A stretch of DNA of 34,425 nucleotides from an uncultured Raoultella sp. (lineage in GTDB: Bacteria > Pseudomonadota > Gammaproteobacteria > Enterobacterales > Enterobacteriaceae). Numbering within the stretch: position 1 is the stretch's first letter; each line of letters opens with the position of its first letter. Below are positions 1-9,351 of the stretch, in pieces. Below the pieces are notes generated by a model. It saw nothing but the letters and a program-made list of their open reading frames with translations. It had not been told where the DNA came from and did no database searches. The DNA is taken from assembly GCA_900759445.1 (NCBI GenBank), contig CAAEVH010000069.1, positions 1 to 34,425 of the forward strand. The letters run 5' to 3'. Position numbers and translations under genes: made by a program.

Positions 1-67
1 AATGTCAGATCGTATGCGCCTGTTAGGGCGCTGCTGGTAACAGAGCCTTATAGGCGCATCCGAAAAA

Positions 68-94
68 CCTCCGGCTATGCCGGAGGATATTTAT
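68..94. terminator. Stem-loop, probable terminator of a gene left of the window
   Basis: CCTCCGGC (68-75) pairs with GCCGGAGG (79-86) around a TAT loop, followed by the AT-rich tail ATATTTATT. An 8-bp GC-rich stem with an AT-rich 3' side suggests a terminator, although the T run is interrupted. No gene is recognisable in bases 1-67, so which transcript it ends is unknown. Confidence 0.5.
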
Positions 95-173
95 TAGCCG
101 ATTATTTTTCCAGACATCATAAAAACTTACCGACAAGATGGTTAAACAACGTCCAGTTCATCACACTCGCTAC

Positions 174-216
174 TTGATTGCTGCTCTTATTAAAACTACT
201 GTATATAAATACAGTA
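174..216 (+). promoter_or_regulatory. umuDC promoter with overlapping LexA (SOS) box
   Basis: A perfect SOS core, CTGT-N8-ACAG, lies at 199-214 inside the longer palindrome TACTG...CAGTA (197-216). A TTGATT -35 hexamer (174-179) is 17 bp from TACTGT (197-202), so the likely -10 lies inside the LexA box. LexA bound here would block RNA polymerase until RecA-stimulated LexA cleavage. The hexamers are inferred; the box itself is read directly and matches the arrangement known for E. coli umuDC. Confidence 0.9.
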
Positions 217-234
217 AATGAGAGGCAGATTATT

Positions 235-654
235 ATGTTGTTTTTCCAGCCTGCGGAACGCCGCGAAATTAAACACTTTCCGTTATTTAGCGATCTTGTG
301 CCCTGCGGTTTTCCATCTCCTGCGCAGGACTACGTTGAGAAACGTATCGACCTCAATGACCTGCTGGTACGGCATCCCAGCGCAACCTATTTTGTTAAAT
401 CATCTGGCGACTCTATGAGGGGAGCAGGGATCGGCGAGGGTGATTTACTGATTGTCGACAGCGCTAGAAAACCTGCCCATGGAGACATCGTTATTGCCGC
501 CGTTGAGGGCGAATTCACCGTTAAACGCCTGCAATTACATCCGGTTGTGATGCTGAAGCCAGAGAACAGCGCCTACGCGCCGATCATGATTAGCAGCGAG
601 GACACGCTGGATATATTTGGCGTGGTGACATTTATCATTAAAGCAGCGGGCTGA
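235..654 (+). CDS. umuD: DNA polymerase V accessory subunit UmuD
   Basis: UmuD is cleaved to UmuD' on RecA filaments, and two UmuD' join UmuC to form translesion polymerase V. Starting at ATG 235 gives 139 residues, the usual length. The self-cleavage site is Cys24-Gly25, the catalytic nucleophile is Ser60 in SGDSM, and the general base is Lys97 in EFTVKRL, all at the numbering known for E. coli UmuD. The reading frame is open further upstream, but an earlier start would fall within the LexA box and promoter. The stop codon overlaps the first possible umuC ATG, so translation is coupled. Regulation is by LexA. Confidence 0.97.
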   Translation: MLFFQPAERREIKHFPLFSDLVPCGFPSPAQDYVEKRIDLNDLLVRHPSATYFVKSSGDSMRGAGIGEGDLLIVDSARKPAHGDIVIAAVEGEFTVKRLQLHPVVMLKPENSAYAPIMISSEDTLDIFGVVTFIIKAAG

Positions 655-656
655 TG

Positions 657-1925
657 ATGTTTGCACTGGTGGATGTTAACGCGTTTTATGCCAGTTGTGA
701 GTCGGCATTCCGGCCTGATCTGAAAGGGAAGCCCGTTGTCGTTCTTTCAAATAACGATGGTTGCGTTATTGCCAGCAGCGTAGAGGCAAAGGCGCTTGGC
801 GTTAATATGGGAGCTCCGTACTTCAAACAGAAAGATCTGTTCAGGCGCTATGGCGTGTTCTGTTTTAGTTCGAACTACGAACTGTATGCGGATATGAGCA
901 GCAGGGTGATGTCGATTCTGGAGGAGTTGTCGCCACGCGTGGAGATATACAGTATTGATGAAGCCTTTTGTGATTTAACGGGCGTGCGAAACTGTAGGGA
1001 TCTTACGGATTTTGGTCAGGAAATCAGAGCAACCATTTTGCAGAAAACACGTCTCACGGTTGGGGTCGGCATCGCTCAGACCAAAACCCTGGCCAAACTG
1101 GCGAACCATGCGGCTAAAAAGTGGCAGGAACAGACAGGCGGAGTCGTGGATCTCTCAAATATTGAACGCCAGCGTAAGCTGATGGCAGCACTCCCGGTTG
1201 ATGAAGTCTGGGGCATCGGACGCCGCATCGGCAAAAAACTGGACGTCATGGGCATTAAAACGGTTCTCGACCTGGCGGATACCGATATTCGCTTCATTCG
1301 TAAACATTTCAGCGTCGTGCTTGAGCGAACCGTCCGGGAATTGCGCGGTGAGCCTTGTCTGGCGCTGGAAGAGTTTGCGCCGGATAAGCAGGAAATTATC
1401 TGCTCAAGATCGTTTGGTGAAAAACTCACGGATTACAACGCCATGAGAGAGGCCATTTGCACCTATGCTTCACGTGCTGCGGAAAAGCTGCGCAGAGAAC
1501 ACCAGTACTGCCGGTTTATTTCTACGTTTATCAAAACTAGTCCGTTTGCCCTGAATGAACCTTATTACGGTAACAACGCATCGATAAAACTGCTGACGCC
1601 AACTCAGGATAGCCGGGACATTATTACAGCAGCCACGCGCAGCCTGGACGCCGTTTGGCGAGAGGGGCTACGTTATCAAAAAGCGGGCGTTATGCTGGGG
1701 GATTTTTTTAGCTCTGGCGTTGCACAGCTGAATCTTTTTGATAATAACGCCCCGCGGCGTAACAGCGATAAATTGATGGACCTACTGGATACTCTTAATG
1801 CTGAAAAGGGGAAAGGAACGCTCTACTTTGCCGGGCAAGGGATACAGCAGCCGTGGGCGATGAAGCGAGACATGCTTTCACCACGTTATACAACGAGATA
1901 CAGTGATTTGCTGCGGGTAAATTGA
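657..1925 (+). CDS. umuC: DNA polymerase V catalytic subunit UmuC
   Basis: A Y-family DNA polymerase that inserts nucleotides opposite lesions, causing SOS mutagenesis. Visible motifs are the N-terminal metal site [14 protein letters not shown], the palm motif YSIDEAF with its catalytic acids, the finger segment SNNDGCVIA, and a C-terminal beta-clamp binding motif QLNLF near residue 357. Two tandem ATGs occur (654 and 657). I chose 657 because it gives 422 residues beginning MFAL, as in E. coli; ATG 654 overlaps the umuD TGA by one base and is also possible. The gene is intact, is co-transcribed with umuD, and has no obvious terminator just downstream. Confidence 0.97.
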   Translation: MFALVDVNAFYASCESAFRPDLKGKPVVVLSNNDGCVIASSVEAKALGVNMGAPYFKQKDLFRRYGVFCFSSNYELYADMSSRVMSILEELSPRVEIYSIDEAFCDLTGVRNCRDLTDFGQEIRATILQKTRLTVGVGIAQTKTLAKLANHAAKKWQEQTGGVVDLSNIERQRKLMAALPVDEVWGIGRRIGKKLDVMGIKTVLDLADTDIRFIRKHFSVVLERTVRELRGEPCLALEEFAPDKQEIICSRSFGEKLTDYNAMREAICTYASRAAEKLRREHQYCRFISTFIKTSPFALNEPYYGNNASIKLLTPTQDSRDIITAATRSLDAVWREGLRYQKAGVMLGDFFSSGVAQLNLFDNNAPRRNSDKLMDLLDTLNAEKGKGTLYFAGQGIQQPWAMKRDMLSPRYTTRYSDLLRVN

Positions 1926-2203
1926 TAGCTAAACAAGGCTTCCGCCCACCTTATTTATACCGGATCAATTATCCTTTCAATGACAGGACGTTGTAAATTG
2001 CCAACGATTCCATAACCTTGGATACCTTTCCAGCGCGGCTAAATTAGCGCTCCTTTAATACTTCGATAAGATACAAAGTTGATATTCAAAAAGTTGGATT
2101 GTTGTGAACTCAGGAGTAGGATTATTTCTATCTGATAGAACCAGTTATCGAACTGGCTTATACGAGTTGTTTGTTTTTCACTTACGAAAAGGTGGTGCTG
2201 GTA

Positions 2204-3505
2204 ATGAGTACATTCATCATTCGTTTATTAATTTTTTCTCTCTTATGCGGTTCTTTCTCAATACATGCTGAAGAGCAGAACGGTATGAAACTTGAGCGGG
2301 TTGTGATAGTGAGCCGTCATGGAGTAAGAGCACCTACGAAGTTCACTCCAATAATGAAAGATGTCACACCCGATCAATGGCCACAATGGGATGTGCCGTT
2401 AGGATGGCTAACGCCTCGTGGGGGAGAACTTGTTTCTGAATTAGGTCAGTATCAACGTTTATGGTTCACGAGCAAAGGTCTGTTGAATAATCAAACGTGC
2501 CCATCTCCAGGGCAGGTTGCTGTTATTGCAGACACGGATCAACGCACCCGTAAAACGGGTGAGGCGTTTCTGGCTGGGTTAGCACCAAAATGTCAAATTC
2601 AAGTGCATTATCAGAAGGATGAAGAAAAAACTGATCCTCTTTTTAATCCGGTAAAAATGGGGAAATGTTCGTTTAACACATTGAAGGTTAAAAACGCTAT
2701 TCTGGAACGGGCCGGAGGAAATATTGAACTGTATACCCAACGCTATCAATCTTCATTTCGGACCCTGGAAAATGTTTTAAATTTCTCACAATCGGAGACA
2801 TGTAAGACTACAGAAAAGTCTACGAAATGCACATTACCAGAGGCTTTACCGTCTGAACTTAAGGTAACGCCTGACAATGTATCATTACCTGGTGCCTGGA
2901 GCCTTTCTTCCACGCTGACTGAGATATTTCTGTTGCAAGAGGCCCAGGGAATGCCACAGGTAGCCTGGGGGCGTATTACGGGGGAAAAAGAATGGAGAGA
3001 TTTGTTAAGTCTGCATAACGCTCAGTTTGATCTTTTGCAAAGAACTCCAGAAGTTGCCCGTAGTAGGGCCACACCATTACTCGATATGATAGACACTGCA
3101 TTATTGACAAATGGTACAACAGAAAACAGGTATGGCATAAAATTACCCGTATCTCTGTTGTTTATTGCTGGTCATGATACCAATCTTGCAAATTTAAGCG
3201 GGGCTTTAGATCTTAACTGGTCGCTGCCCGGTCAACCCGATAATACCCCTCCTGGTGGGGAGCTTGTATTCGAAAAGTGGAAAAGAACCAGTGATAATAC
3301 GGATTGGGTTCAGGTTTCATTTGTTTATCAGACGCTGAGAGATATGAGGGATATACAAACGTTGTCGTTAGAAAAACCTGCCGGCAAAGTTGATTTAAAA
3401 TTAATTGCATGTGAAGAGAAAAATAGTCAGGGAATGTGTTCGTTAAAAAGTTTTTCCAGGCTCATTAAGGAAATTCGCGTGCCAGAGTGTGCAGTTACGG
3501 AATAA
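2204..3505 (+). CDS. appA: Periplasmic phytase / histidine acid phosphatase AppA
   Basis: A secreted phosphatase that releases phosphate from phytate and other phosphomonoesters. The start at ATG 2204 gives 433 residues with a signal peptide (residues 1-22, cleaved at IHA|EEQ). The histidine acid phosphatase signature RHGVRAP is at 38-44 with nucleophile His39, and the proton donor pair His324-Asp325 is in GHDTN. Several cysteines fit a disulfide-rich periplasmic enzyme. From memory the mature sequence is nearly identical to Citrobacter braakii phytase. A longer reading from 2171 would bury the signal peptide and was rejected. The gene is visibly AT-richer than its neighbours and stands alone, not in an appCBA operon, which suggests acquisition or relocation. 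Confidence 0.95.
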   Translation: MSTFIIRLLIFSLLCGSFSIHAEEQNGMKLERVVIVSRHGVRAPTKFTPIMKDVTPDQWPQWDVPLGWLTPRGGELVSELGQYQRLWFTSKGLLNNQTCPSPGQVAVIADTDQRTRKTGEAFLAGLAPKCQIQVHYQKDEEKTDPLFNPVKMGKCSFNTLKVKNAILERAGGNIELYTQRYQSSFRTLENVLNFSQSETCKTTEKSTKCTLPEALPSELKVTPDNVSLPGAWSLSSTLTEIFLLQEAQGMPQVAWGRITGEKEWRDLLSLHNAQFDLLQRTPEVARSRATPLLDMIDTALLTNGTTENRYGIKLPVSLLFIAGHDTNLANLSGALDLNWSLPGQPDNTPPGGELVFEKWKRTSDNTDWVQVSFVYQTLRDMRDIQTLSLEKPAGKVDLKLIACEEKNSQGMCSLKSFSRLIKEIRVPECAVTE

Positions 3506-3544
3506 GTAACTAATTATTATATATATAGCGTATTAAAAAATAGA

Positions 3545-3581
3545 ACCCCCGATTTGTAGTCGGGGGTATTCGTATTGTTCA
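3545..3581 (+). terminator. Terminator after appA
   Basis: ACCCCCGA (3545-3552) pairs perfectly with TCGGGGGT (3560-3567) around a 7-base loop, followed by the T-rich stretch ATTCGTATTGTTC. It lies 40 bases after the appA stop. The T tract is imperfect, but the stem is strong. Confidence 0.7.
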
Positions 3582-3789
3582 TAATTACATGAGTCTTCAA
3601 CTGACTGTTCTTTGCGAGTGACAATCCAGTTACGCTGCTCCAGAAAAAATCCGGACTGTTCAGCGATGCAGAATACATCGACAAAGCGCTCGGTGTTGCG
3701 GCTCTAAAACCGCTTTACACGGTGATATGCCCACATATGTCTAAATGTGCTGTTTGTACAACGTATTAAATAATAACAAGTTATTTATT

Positions 3790-3833
3790 TTACAATTAGT
3801 TAAAAAGACTGATAGTATACCCCCCTATAGTAT
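3790..3833 (+). promoter_or_regulatory. frmRA promoter and FrmR operator
   Basis: TTACAA (3790-3795), a 17-bp spacer and TAGTAT (3813-3818) form a promoter. The -10 is embedded in ATAGTATA-C6-TATAGTAT (3812-3833), a near-palindrome around a run of six C. This AT-C-tract-AT layout is the operator type of the CsoR/RcnR/FrmR repressor family, so FrmR should bind here and shut off its own operon until formaldehyde modifies it. Confidence 0.85.
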
Positions 3834-3844
3834 TTGGAGGGCGT

Positions 3845-5271
<1,427 letters not shown>

Positions 5272-5278
5272 TTCATTG

Positions 5279-5316
5279 GCCAGCGGATTTCTCCGCTGGC
5301 ACTTTCCTGAATTTTT
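5279..5316 (+). terminator. Terminator of frmRA
   Basis: GCCAGCGGA (5279-5287) pairs perfectly with TCCGCTGGC (5292-5300) around a TTTC loop. A run ATTTTTT follows after 10 bases. It lies 8 bases after the frmA stop and separates the operon from trg. Confidence 0.75.
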
Positions 5317-5361
5317 TAGAATTATGTTGTGAAAGTGTGACGAATCCGGCGCTTTTCACGG

Positions 5362-5388
5362 TAAGTAAACTTCCCGGATTGCCGATGA
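5362..5388 (+). promoter_or_regulatory. Flagellar class 3 (sigma-28/FliA) promoter of trg
   Basis: TAAGTAAA (5362-5369), an 11-bp spacer, then GCCGATGA (5381-5388) closely match the FliA consensus TAAAGTTT-N11-GCCGATAA. It lies 52 bases upstream of the trg start, as expected for a chemoreceptor gene expressed with the flagellar regulon. Confidence 0.85.
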
Positions 5389-5440
5389 CTATCTAACGGG
5401 CGTGTTTTCACGCATAAACCCTACAAGAGAGTCGACGGTC

Positions 5441-7129
5441 ATGGACAACACTACATCGATGCAAGCCCAGCATAAACTGGGCTTTCTGCATCAAATCCGG
5501 CTGGTTCCGCTGTTTTCCTCCATTCTCGGTGGCATCCTTCTGCTGTTCGCCTTAAGTTCCGGGCTGGCAAGCTATTTTCTTATGCAGGCCGATCGCGATC
5601 AGCGCGACGTAACCGATGAGATTCAGGTCAGGATGGGGTTATCTAACAGCTCTAACCACTTGCGTACCGCGCGTATCAACATGATCCACGCCGGCGCGGC
5701 GAGCCGTATTGCCGAAATGGATGACATGAAGGCCAATATCGCCGAGGCAGAAAAACGGATTAAGCAATCGCAGGACGGTTTCAATGCTTATATGTCACGC
5801 GCGGTAAAAACGTCTGCCGATGAAGCGTTAGACGCTGAACTGAGCGCCAGCTTCAAAGCCTATACCGACGGCTTACAGCCGATGCTGAAGTACGCTAAAA
5901 ACGGCATGTTTGAAGCGATCATCAACCATGAAAATGAACAGGCCAGACCGCTGGACTCTGCGTACAACAAGGTGCTGTTAAAGGCGATCGACATTCGTAC
6001 CACCAGGGCGAATCAGTTAAGCGAACAGGCGCATCAGCGTACACAGCTTGGTATGGCTTTTATGCTGGGCGCATTCGTTCTTGCGCTGGCGCTGACCGTG
6101 ATGACGTTCATTGTTCTGCGCCGTACCGTCATTCATCCTCTGTTGCGTGCCGCCCAGCGCATTGAGCAAATTTCAGCGGGGGATCTGACCATGCCGGAGG
6201 AACCGACCGGGCGCAGCGAAATTGGTCGCCTGAGCCGCCATTTGCAAACAATGCAACGTTCGCTGGGGACAACGGTAGGCACGGTGCGTCAGGGCGCGGA
6301 AGAGATTTATCGCGGTACCAGTGAGATTTCGGCGGGGAACACCGATCTGTCTTCACGTACCGAACAACAGGCTGCGGCGATTGAACAAACAGCGGCCAGC
6401 ATGGAAGAGTTGACGGCGACGGTGAAGCAAAACGCCGACAACGCGCATCATGCGAGCAAGCTGGCAGAAGATGCCTCCGGTAAGGCCAGTCGGGGCGGTC
6501 AGATGGTTTCTGGCGTGGTCAAAACTATGGGCAATATCTCAACGAGTTCGAAGAAAATCTCCGAAATCACAGCCGTGATTAACAGCATTGCTTTCCAGAC
6601 CAATATTCTGGCGCTGAACGCAGCGGTTGAAGCGGCGCGGGCAGGGGAGCAGGGCCGTGGGTTTGCCGTGGTTGCCAGTGAGGTGCGCACGCTGGCAAGC
6701 CGCAGCGCTCAGGCGGCAAAAGAGATTGAAGGATTGATCAGCGAATCAGTCCGACTGATTGACCAGGGCTCCGGAGAAGTGGTCGCTGCGGGCAATACGA
6801 TGACGGATATTGTCGATGCGGTAAAACGCGTCACCGACATTATGCTGGAAATTGCGGCGGCCTCTGATGAGCAGAGCCGGGGTATCGTCCAGGTGAGCCA
6901 GGCAATTTCAGAAATGGATAAGGTAACGCAGCAAAATGCCTCGCTGGTTGAAGAAGCCTCTGCCGCAGCGGCATCGCTGGAAGAGCAGGCGGCGCGCTTA
7001 ACGGAAGCTGTTGGCACATTCCGTTTAACAGGGACAAGTGCTATTAAACGCGCGCCTGTGACGACAAAGCCTGACCATTCACGCCCGCAGGCGGCAACTG
7101 CCAGTGGCGATAACTGGGAAACGTTTTAA
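5441..7129 (+). CDS. trg: Methyl-accepting chemotaxis protein III Trg, with NWETF tail
   Basis: An inner-membrane chemoreceptor that in E. coli responds to ribose and galactose through their periplasmic binding proteins. ATG 5441 with AAGAGAG upstream gives 562 residues; a GTG at 5402 lacks support. Order: a first membrane segment near residues 25-50, a periplasmic four-helix ligand domain to about 200, a second membrane segment near 205-230 ([20 protein letters not shown]), HAMP, then the methylation helices and the signalling tip with [18 protein letters not shown]. The N-terminal half closely matches E. coli Trg. The C terminus is about 16 residues longer and ends NWETF, the CheR/CheB-binding pentapeptide of Tar and Tsr, which I do not recall in E. 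coli Trg. Confidence 0.95.
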   Translation: MDNTTSMQAQHKLGFLHQIRLVPLFSSILGGILLLFALSSGLASYFLMQADRDQRDVTDEIQVRMGLSNSSNHLRTARINMIHAGAASRIAEMDDMKANIAEAEKRIKQSQDGFNAYMSRAVKTSADEALDAELSASFKAYTDGLQPMLKYAKNGMFEAIINHENEQARPLDSAYNKVLLKAIDIRTTRANQLSEQAHQRTQLGMAFMLGAFVLALALTVMTFIVLRRTVIHPLLRAAQRIEQISAGDLTMPEEPTGRSEIGRLSRHLQTMQRSLGTTVGTVRQGAEEIYRGTSEISAGNTDLSSRTEQQAAAIEQTAASMEELTATVKQNADNAHHASKLAEDASGKASRGGQMVSGVVKTMGNISTSSKKISEITAVINSIAFQTNILALNAAVEAARAGEQGRGFAVVASEVRTLASRSAQAAKEIEGLISESVRLIDQGSGEVVAAGNTMTDIVDAVKRVTDIMLEIAAASDEQSRGIVQVSQAISEMDKVTQQNASLVEEASAAAASLEEQAARLTEAVGTFRLTGTSAIKRAPVTTKPDHSRPQAATASGDNWETF

Positions 7130-7139
7130 CAATAAAATC

Positions 7140-7170
7140 AATTAAGGGACCTGATGGTCCCTTAATTTTT
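7140..7170. terminator. Bidirectional terminator between trg and ydcI
   Basis: AATTAAGGGACC (7140-7151) pairs perfectly with GGTCCCTTAATT (7156-7167) around TGAT and continues into TTT. The A/T flanks provide a T run on either strand, which suits the two convergent genes. Confidence 0.92.
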
Positions 7171-7174
7171 GGCA

Positions 7175-8098
7175 TCAAAACGGTACGGTTTTGCGTATTG
7201 CGGCGATCAGGATCTGCGCGGCCTGAGAGAGCTGCACATCGACACGGGTAAGAATGCCGATGGGTTCACCCGCACCGTGGGTGGGTATCGGCAACGACAC
7301 CAGCGTCGCCTGGCGTAAATCTTCTCTAACCGCGCCTGAAGGGACAAACCACACATAGTCGTAATCGACCGTCAGTTGGCGGGAGAGCGATGCTGACAGC
7401 GTTTCAATACAGCCCGGAGGCATTTTGCAGCCCTGACTTTGCAACAACGCCTCTGCGTGCTGGCGAGGGGCGGTTCCTTTTGGTGAAACCACCACCGGCC
7501 ACTCCATCACCCGACTCAGCGTGATGGTTTCCTGCAACAACGGGTGGTTAGGGCGCACGACCAGTTTGAGCGATTCCAGAAATAACAGCTCGTAGTTCAG
7601 ACCAACCATCAATTCCGGATCGGCCATACGGCCAATGCCGAGATCAATTTCCCCTGACTTTAAACCCGCCAGGATCATGGGATTACTCATGGTGGCAACC
7701 TGCAGCGTGGTCTCCATTTGCTGCTTATGGAACGGGCCAATGACCGCTGGCAGAATGCCCAGGGCCGCGGTGGGTAAGGCGCCAATCCGTACGACATCCG
7801 TCTGTGACTCTTCGCGCTGGTTTAAGGCTTGTCCGGCGGTGTTGAGCGCATCCAGCACTCTGACTGCGTGGGTAAGAAACTGTTCTCCGGGCAGCGTTAA
7901 TTGTGCGCCAAGGCGGCCACGCTCAAAGAGCCGGGTACCGGTCAGTTGCTCCAGTTCATTCAGCGTTTTGGAGAGGGCTGGTTGGCTCAGGTTAAGGGTC
8001 TCAGCCGCGCGGCCCAACGTTCCCTGCTGTGCAACGGCGACAAAAGTATGAAGGTGGCGCAAGCGAATGCGCTGATTGAACAGAACATTTTTTTCCAT
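7175..8098 (-). CDS. ydcI: LysR-type transcriptional regulator YdcI
   Basis: A DNA-binding regulator; the family binds near divergent promoters and responds to a small-molecule effector. The start at 8098 gives 307 residues (MEKNVLFNQRIRLRHLH...), the E. coli YdcI length; the frame is open 23 codons further upstream without support. The winged helix-turn-helix spans about residues 10-70 (GTLGRAAETLNLSQPALSKT), and a periplasmic-binding-protein-like effector domain covers 95-300. YdcI is reported to affect acid stress and carbon metabolism in Salmonella and E. coli. It is transcribed divergently from the pyrophosphatase gene across about 230 bases. Its ligand is not evident. Confidence 0.95.
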   Translation of the reverse strand: MEKNVLFNQRIRLRHLHTFVAVAQQGTLGRAAETLNLSQPALSKTLNELEQLTGTRLFERGRLGAQLTLPGEQFLTHAVRVLDALNTAGQALNQREESQTDVVRIGALPTAALGILPAVIGPFHKQQMETTLQVATMSNPMILAGLKSGEIDLGIGRMADPELMVGLNYELLFLESLKLVVRPNHPLLQETITLSRVMEWPVVVSPKGTAPRQHAEALLQSQGCKMPPGCIETLSASLSRQLTVDYDYVWFVPSGAVREDLRQATLVSLPIPTHGAGEPIGILTRVDVQLSQAAQILIAAIRKTVPF

Positions 8099-8328
8099 AA
8101 GCGATGTTAAAAACAGAGTCGTATCGGTGACAAGTGAAGTTGTTCGATTTTGATAACCTGATAGCAAAATATTATTAACATTTATCCTATTTTACTTACA
8201 ACTGATTTATTTTGCTTATGTTTTGTACAGCGCCACCGGGTGGTGGGATCATGGAAGAGAATCCGTCCAGTCGATATACTTTCGTTATTGTTTGCTTTTG
8301 AACCATTCTCTTCACAAGGCACTGATTA

Positions 8329-9231
8329 ATGATAGATGTAATAGGGCACCTTAACCCCGATAGCGATGCCATTTGTACCGCCGCCATGACGGCGCGTTGG
8401 CTTACTTTACGTGGCCAGCAGGCGACGGCATGGCGTCTGGGCGAACCTAACCGCGAAACGCAATTTATCTTTGAGCATGCAGGACTGACGATGCCCGAAC
8501 GGCTGACGTTTGAACTGACCGATCGTGATGTGTGGCTGGTCGATTTCACCGAGCCTGCCCAGGGGCCGGCATCGCTGGCAGAAAGTAACGTCGTGGGAAT
8601 TATCGATCATCACCGACTCGGTGGATTAGTCACTCGTCTGCCACCAGAGGTGTGGGTGAAGCCAGTCGGCAGTAGCGCGACGCTGTTATGGCAACTGATG
8701 ACGGAAGAGGAGCGCAGCCAGTTGTCTGCCGCTGAGGCCGTTTTATTGCTGGGTGCCGCATTGAGTGACACTGTCACGCTTCGCTCACCAACGACCACCT
8801 CTGACGATCGCCTGGCGGTGGAGGCCCTGGCCCAAAAAACCGGTGTGGTTCTCGAGGCGTTTAGTCGCGACCTGCTGTCTGCTAAAACAAGCGTGGAAGG
8901 CATGAGCGCTCGCGAGCTTCTGCAGAAAGACATTAAAACCTTCACCATTCATGGACATTCGGTTTGTGTGGCGCAGCTTGAGCTGTATGCGCTGCAACAG
9001 GTGGATGCGGTGCTGGACGATCTCCGTCTGGAAATGGCGCGCTATGCAGAGGAAAAGAATGCCGCGCTGGTTGTACTGATGCTCACCGATATCAATCTGG
9101 GCGACACCAGCCTGTGGTTTGCCGGCCCAGCGCTGTCAGACATCCCGCAGCCCTGTAAGGTGGAGGGGATGCTCAGCCGTAAAAAACAGATGTTGCCCTG
9201 GCTGGAAAGTCATTTAAAACCACGCCAGTAG
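8329..9231 (+). CDS. ppaC: Family II (manganese-dependent) inorganic pyrophosphatase, DHH superfamily
   Basis: Predicted to hydrolyse pyrophosphate to two phosphates in the cytoplasm. The 300 residues carry the family motifs in order: GHLNPDSDA (residues 6-14, metal ligands His7, Asp11, Asp13), an Asp72 motif, DHH at 93-95, a SDTVTLRSPTTT segment, and the C-terminal DHHA2 substrate motif SRKKQ at 283-287. The Asp72 motif reads VDFTE instead of the usual VDHNE, keeping the metal-binding Asp but changing two neighbours. Enterobacteria normally rely on the unrelated family I enzyme Ppa, so this is probably a second enzyme. It sits between ydcI and ydcJ, where I do not recall a gene in E. coli. 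Confidence 0.88.
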   Translation: MIDVIGHLNPDSDAICTAAMTARWLTLRGQQATAWRLGEPNRETQFIFEHAGLTMPERLTFELTDRDVWLVDFTEPAQGPASLAESNVVGIIDHHRLGGLVTRLPPEVWVKPVGSSATLLWQLMTEEERSQLSAAEAVLLLGAALSDTVTLRSPTTTSDDRLAVEALAQKTGVVLEAFSRDLLSAKTSVEGMSARELLQKDIKTFTIHGHSVCVAQLELYALQQVDAVLDDLRLEMARYAEEKNAALVVLMLTDINLGDTSLWFAGPALSDIPQPCKVEGMLSRKKQMLPWLESHLKPRQ

Positions 9232-9252
9232 GTTCTGTTCACCGTCTGTAGG

Positions 9253-9297
9253 GGTGGGAAATTTACGCGGGGTCACACTTTGTAAATTCTTCCCACC
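9253..9297. other. Long stem-loop between ppaC and ydcJ
   Basis: GGTGGGAA (9253-9260) pairs with TTCCCACC (9290-9297), and ATTTAC (9261-9266) with GTAAAT (9282-9287). This makes a 14-bp stem with a two-base bulge and a 15-base loop. It starts 22 bases after the ppaC stop. There is no T run after it, so it could be a factor-assisted 3' end, an mRNA-stabilising structure or an operator. Confidence 0.6.
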
Positions 9298-9314
9298 GGA
9301 GTCAGCGGCGTTTT

Positions 9315-9342
9315 CTACACTCCAGGTAATATTCACTGGAGG
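9315..9342 (+). promoter_or_regulatory. Possible sigma-S type -10 and ribosome site of ydcJ
   Basis: CTACACT (9315-9321) matches the extended -10 favoured by the stationary-phase sigma factor; no clear -35 is seen. GGAGG (9338-9342) is the ribosome site for ATG 9352. CTCCAG (9320-9325) and CTGGAG (9336-9341) are inverted repeats covering the ribosome site, so a longer transcript could hide it. If transcription starts near 9328, the left arm would be absent. Confidence 0.4.
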
Positions 9343-9351
9343 CATGACATT

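Larger units (their letters stand above)
3506..3844. other. Intergenic stretch appA-frmR with a possible gene remnant
   Basis: This 339-base gap holds the appA terminator, then about 220 bases without an intact gene, then the frmR promoter. On the minus strand, 3533-3703 is open for 56 codons, bounded upstream by TAG and ending in TAA. It has no start codon, and its protein-like composition includes FVDVFCIAEQSGF. I do not recognise it. It may be a decayed gene 3' end or chance. A plus-strand frame across the same bases is also open without an ATG near its beginning, which weakens the case. Confidence 0.3.

Noticed and set aside
1..177. Frame 1 is open for about 58 codons from the window edge
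   Set aside because: It passes through a terminator-like stem-loop, has no recognisable protein features and runs into the umuDC promoter; chance is more likely.
178..234. Longer N terminus for umuD from 178
   Set aside because: It would translate across the -10 and LexA box; cleavage site and active-site numbering fit the start at 235 exactly.
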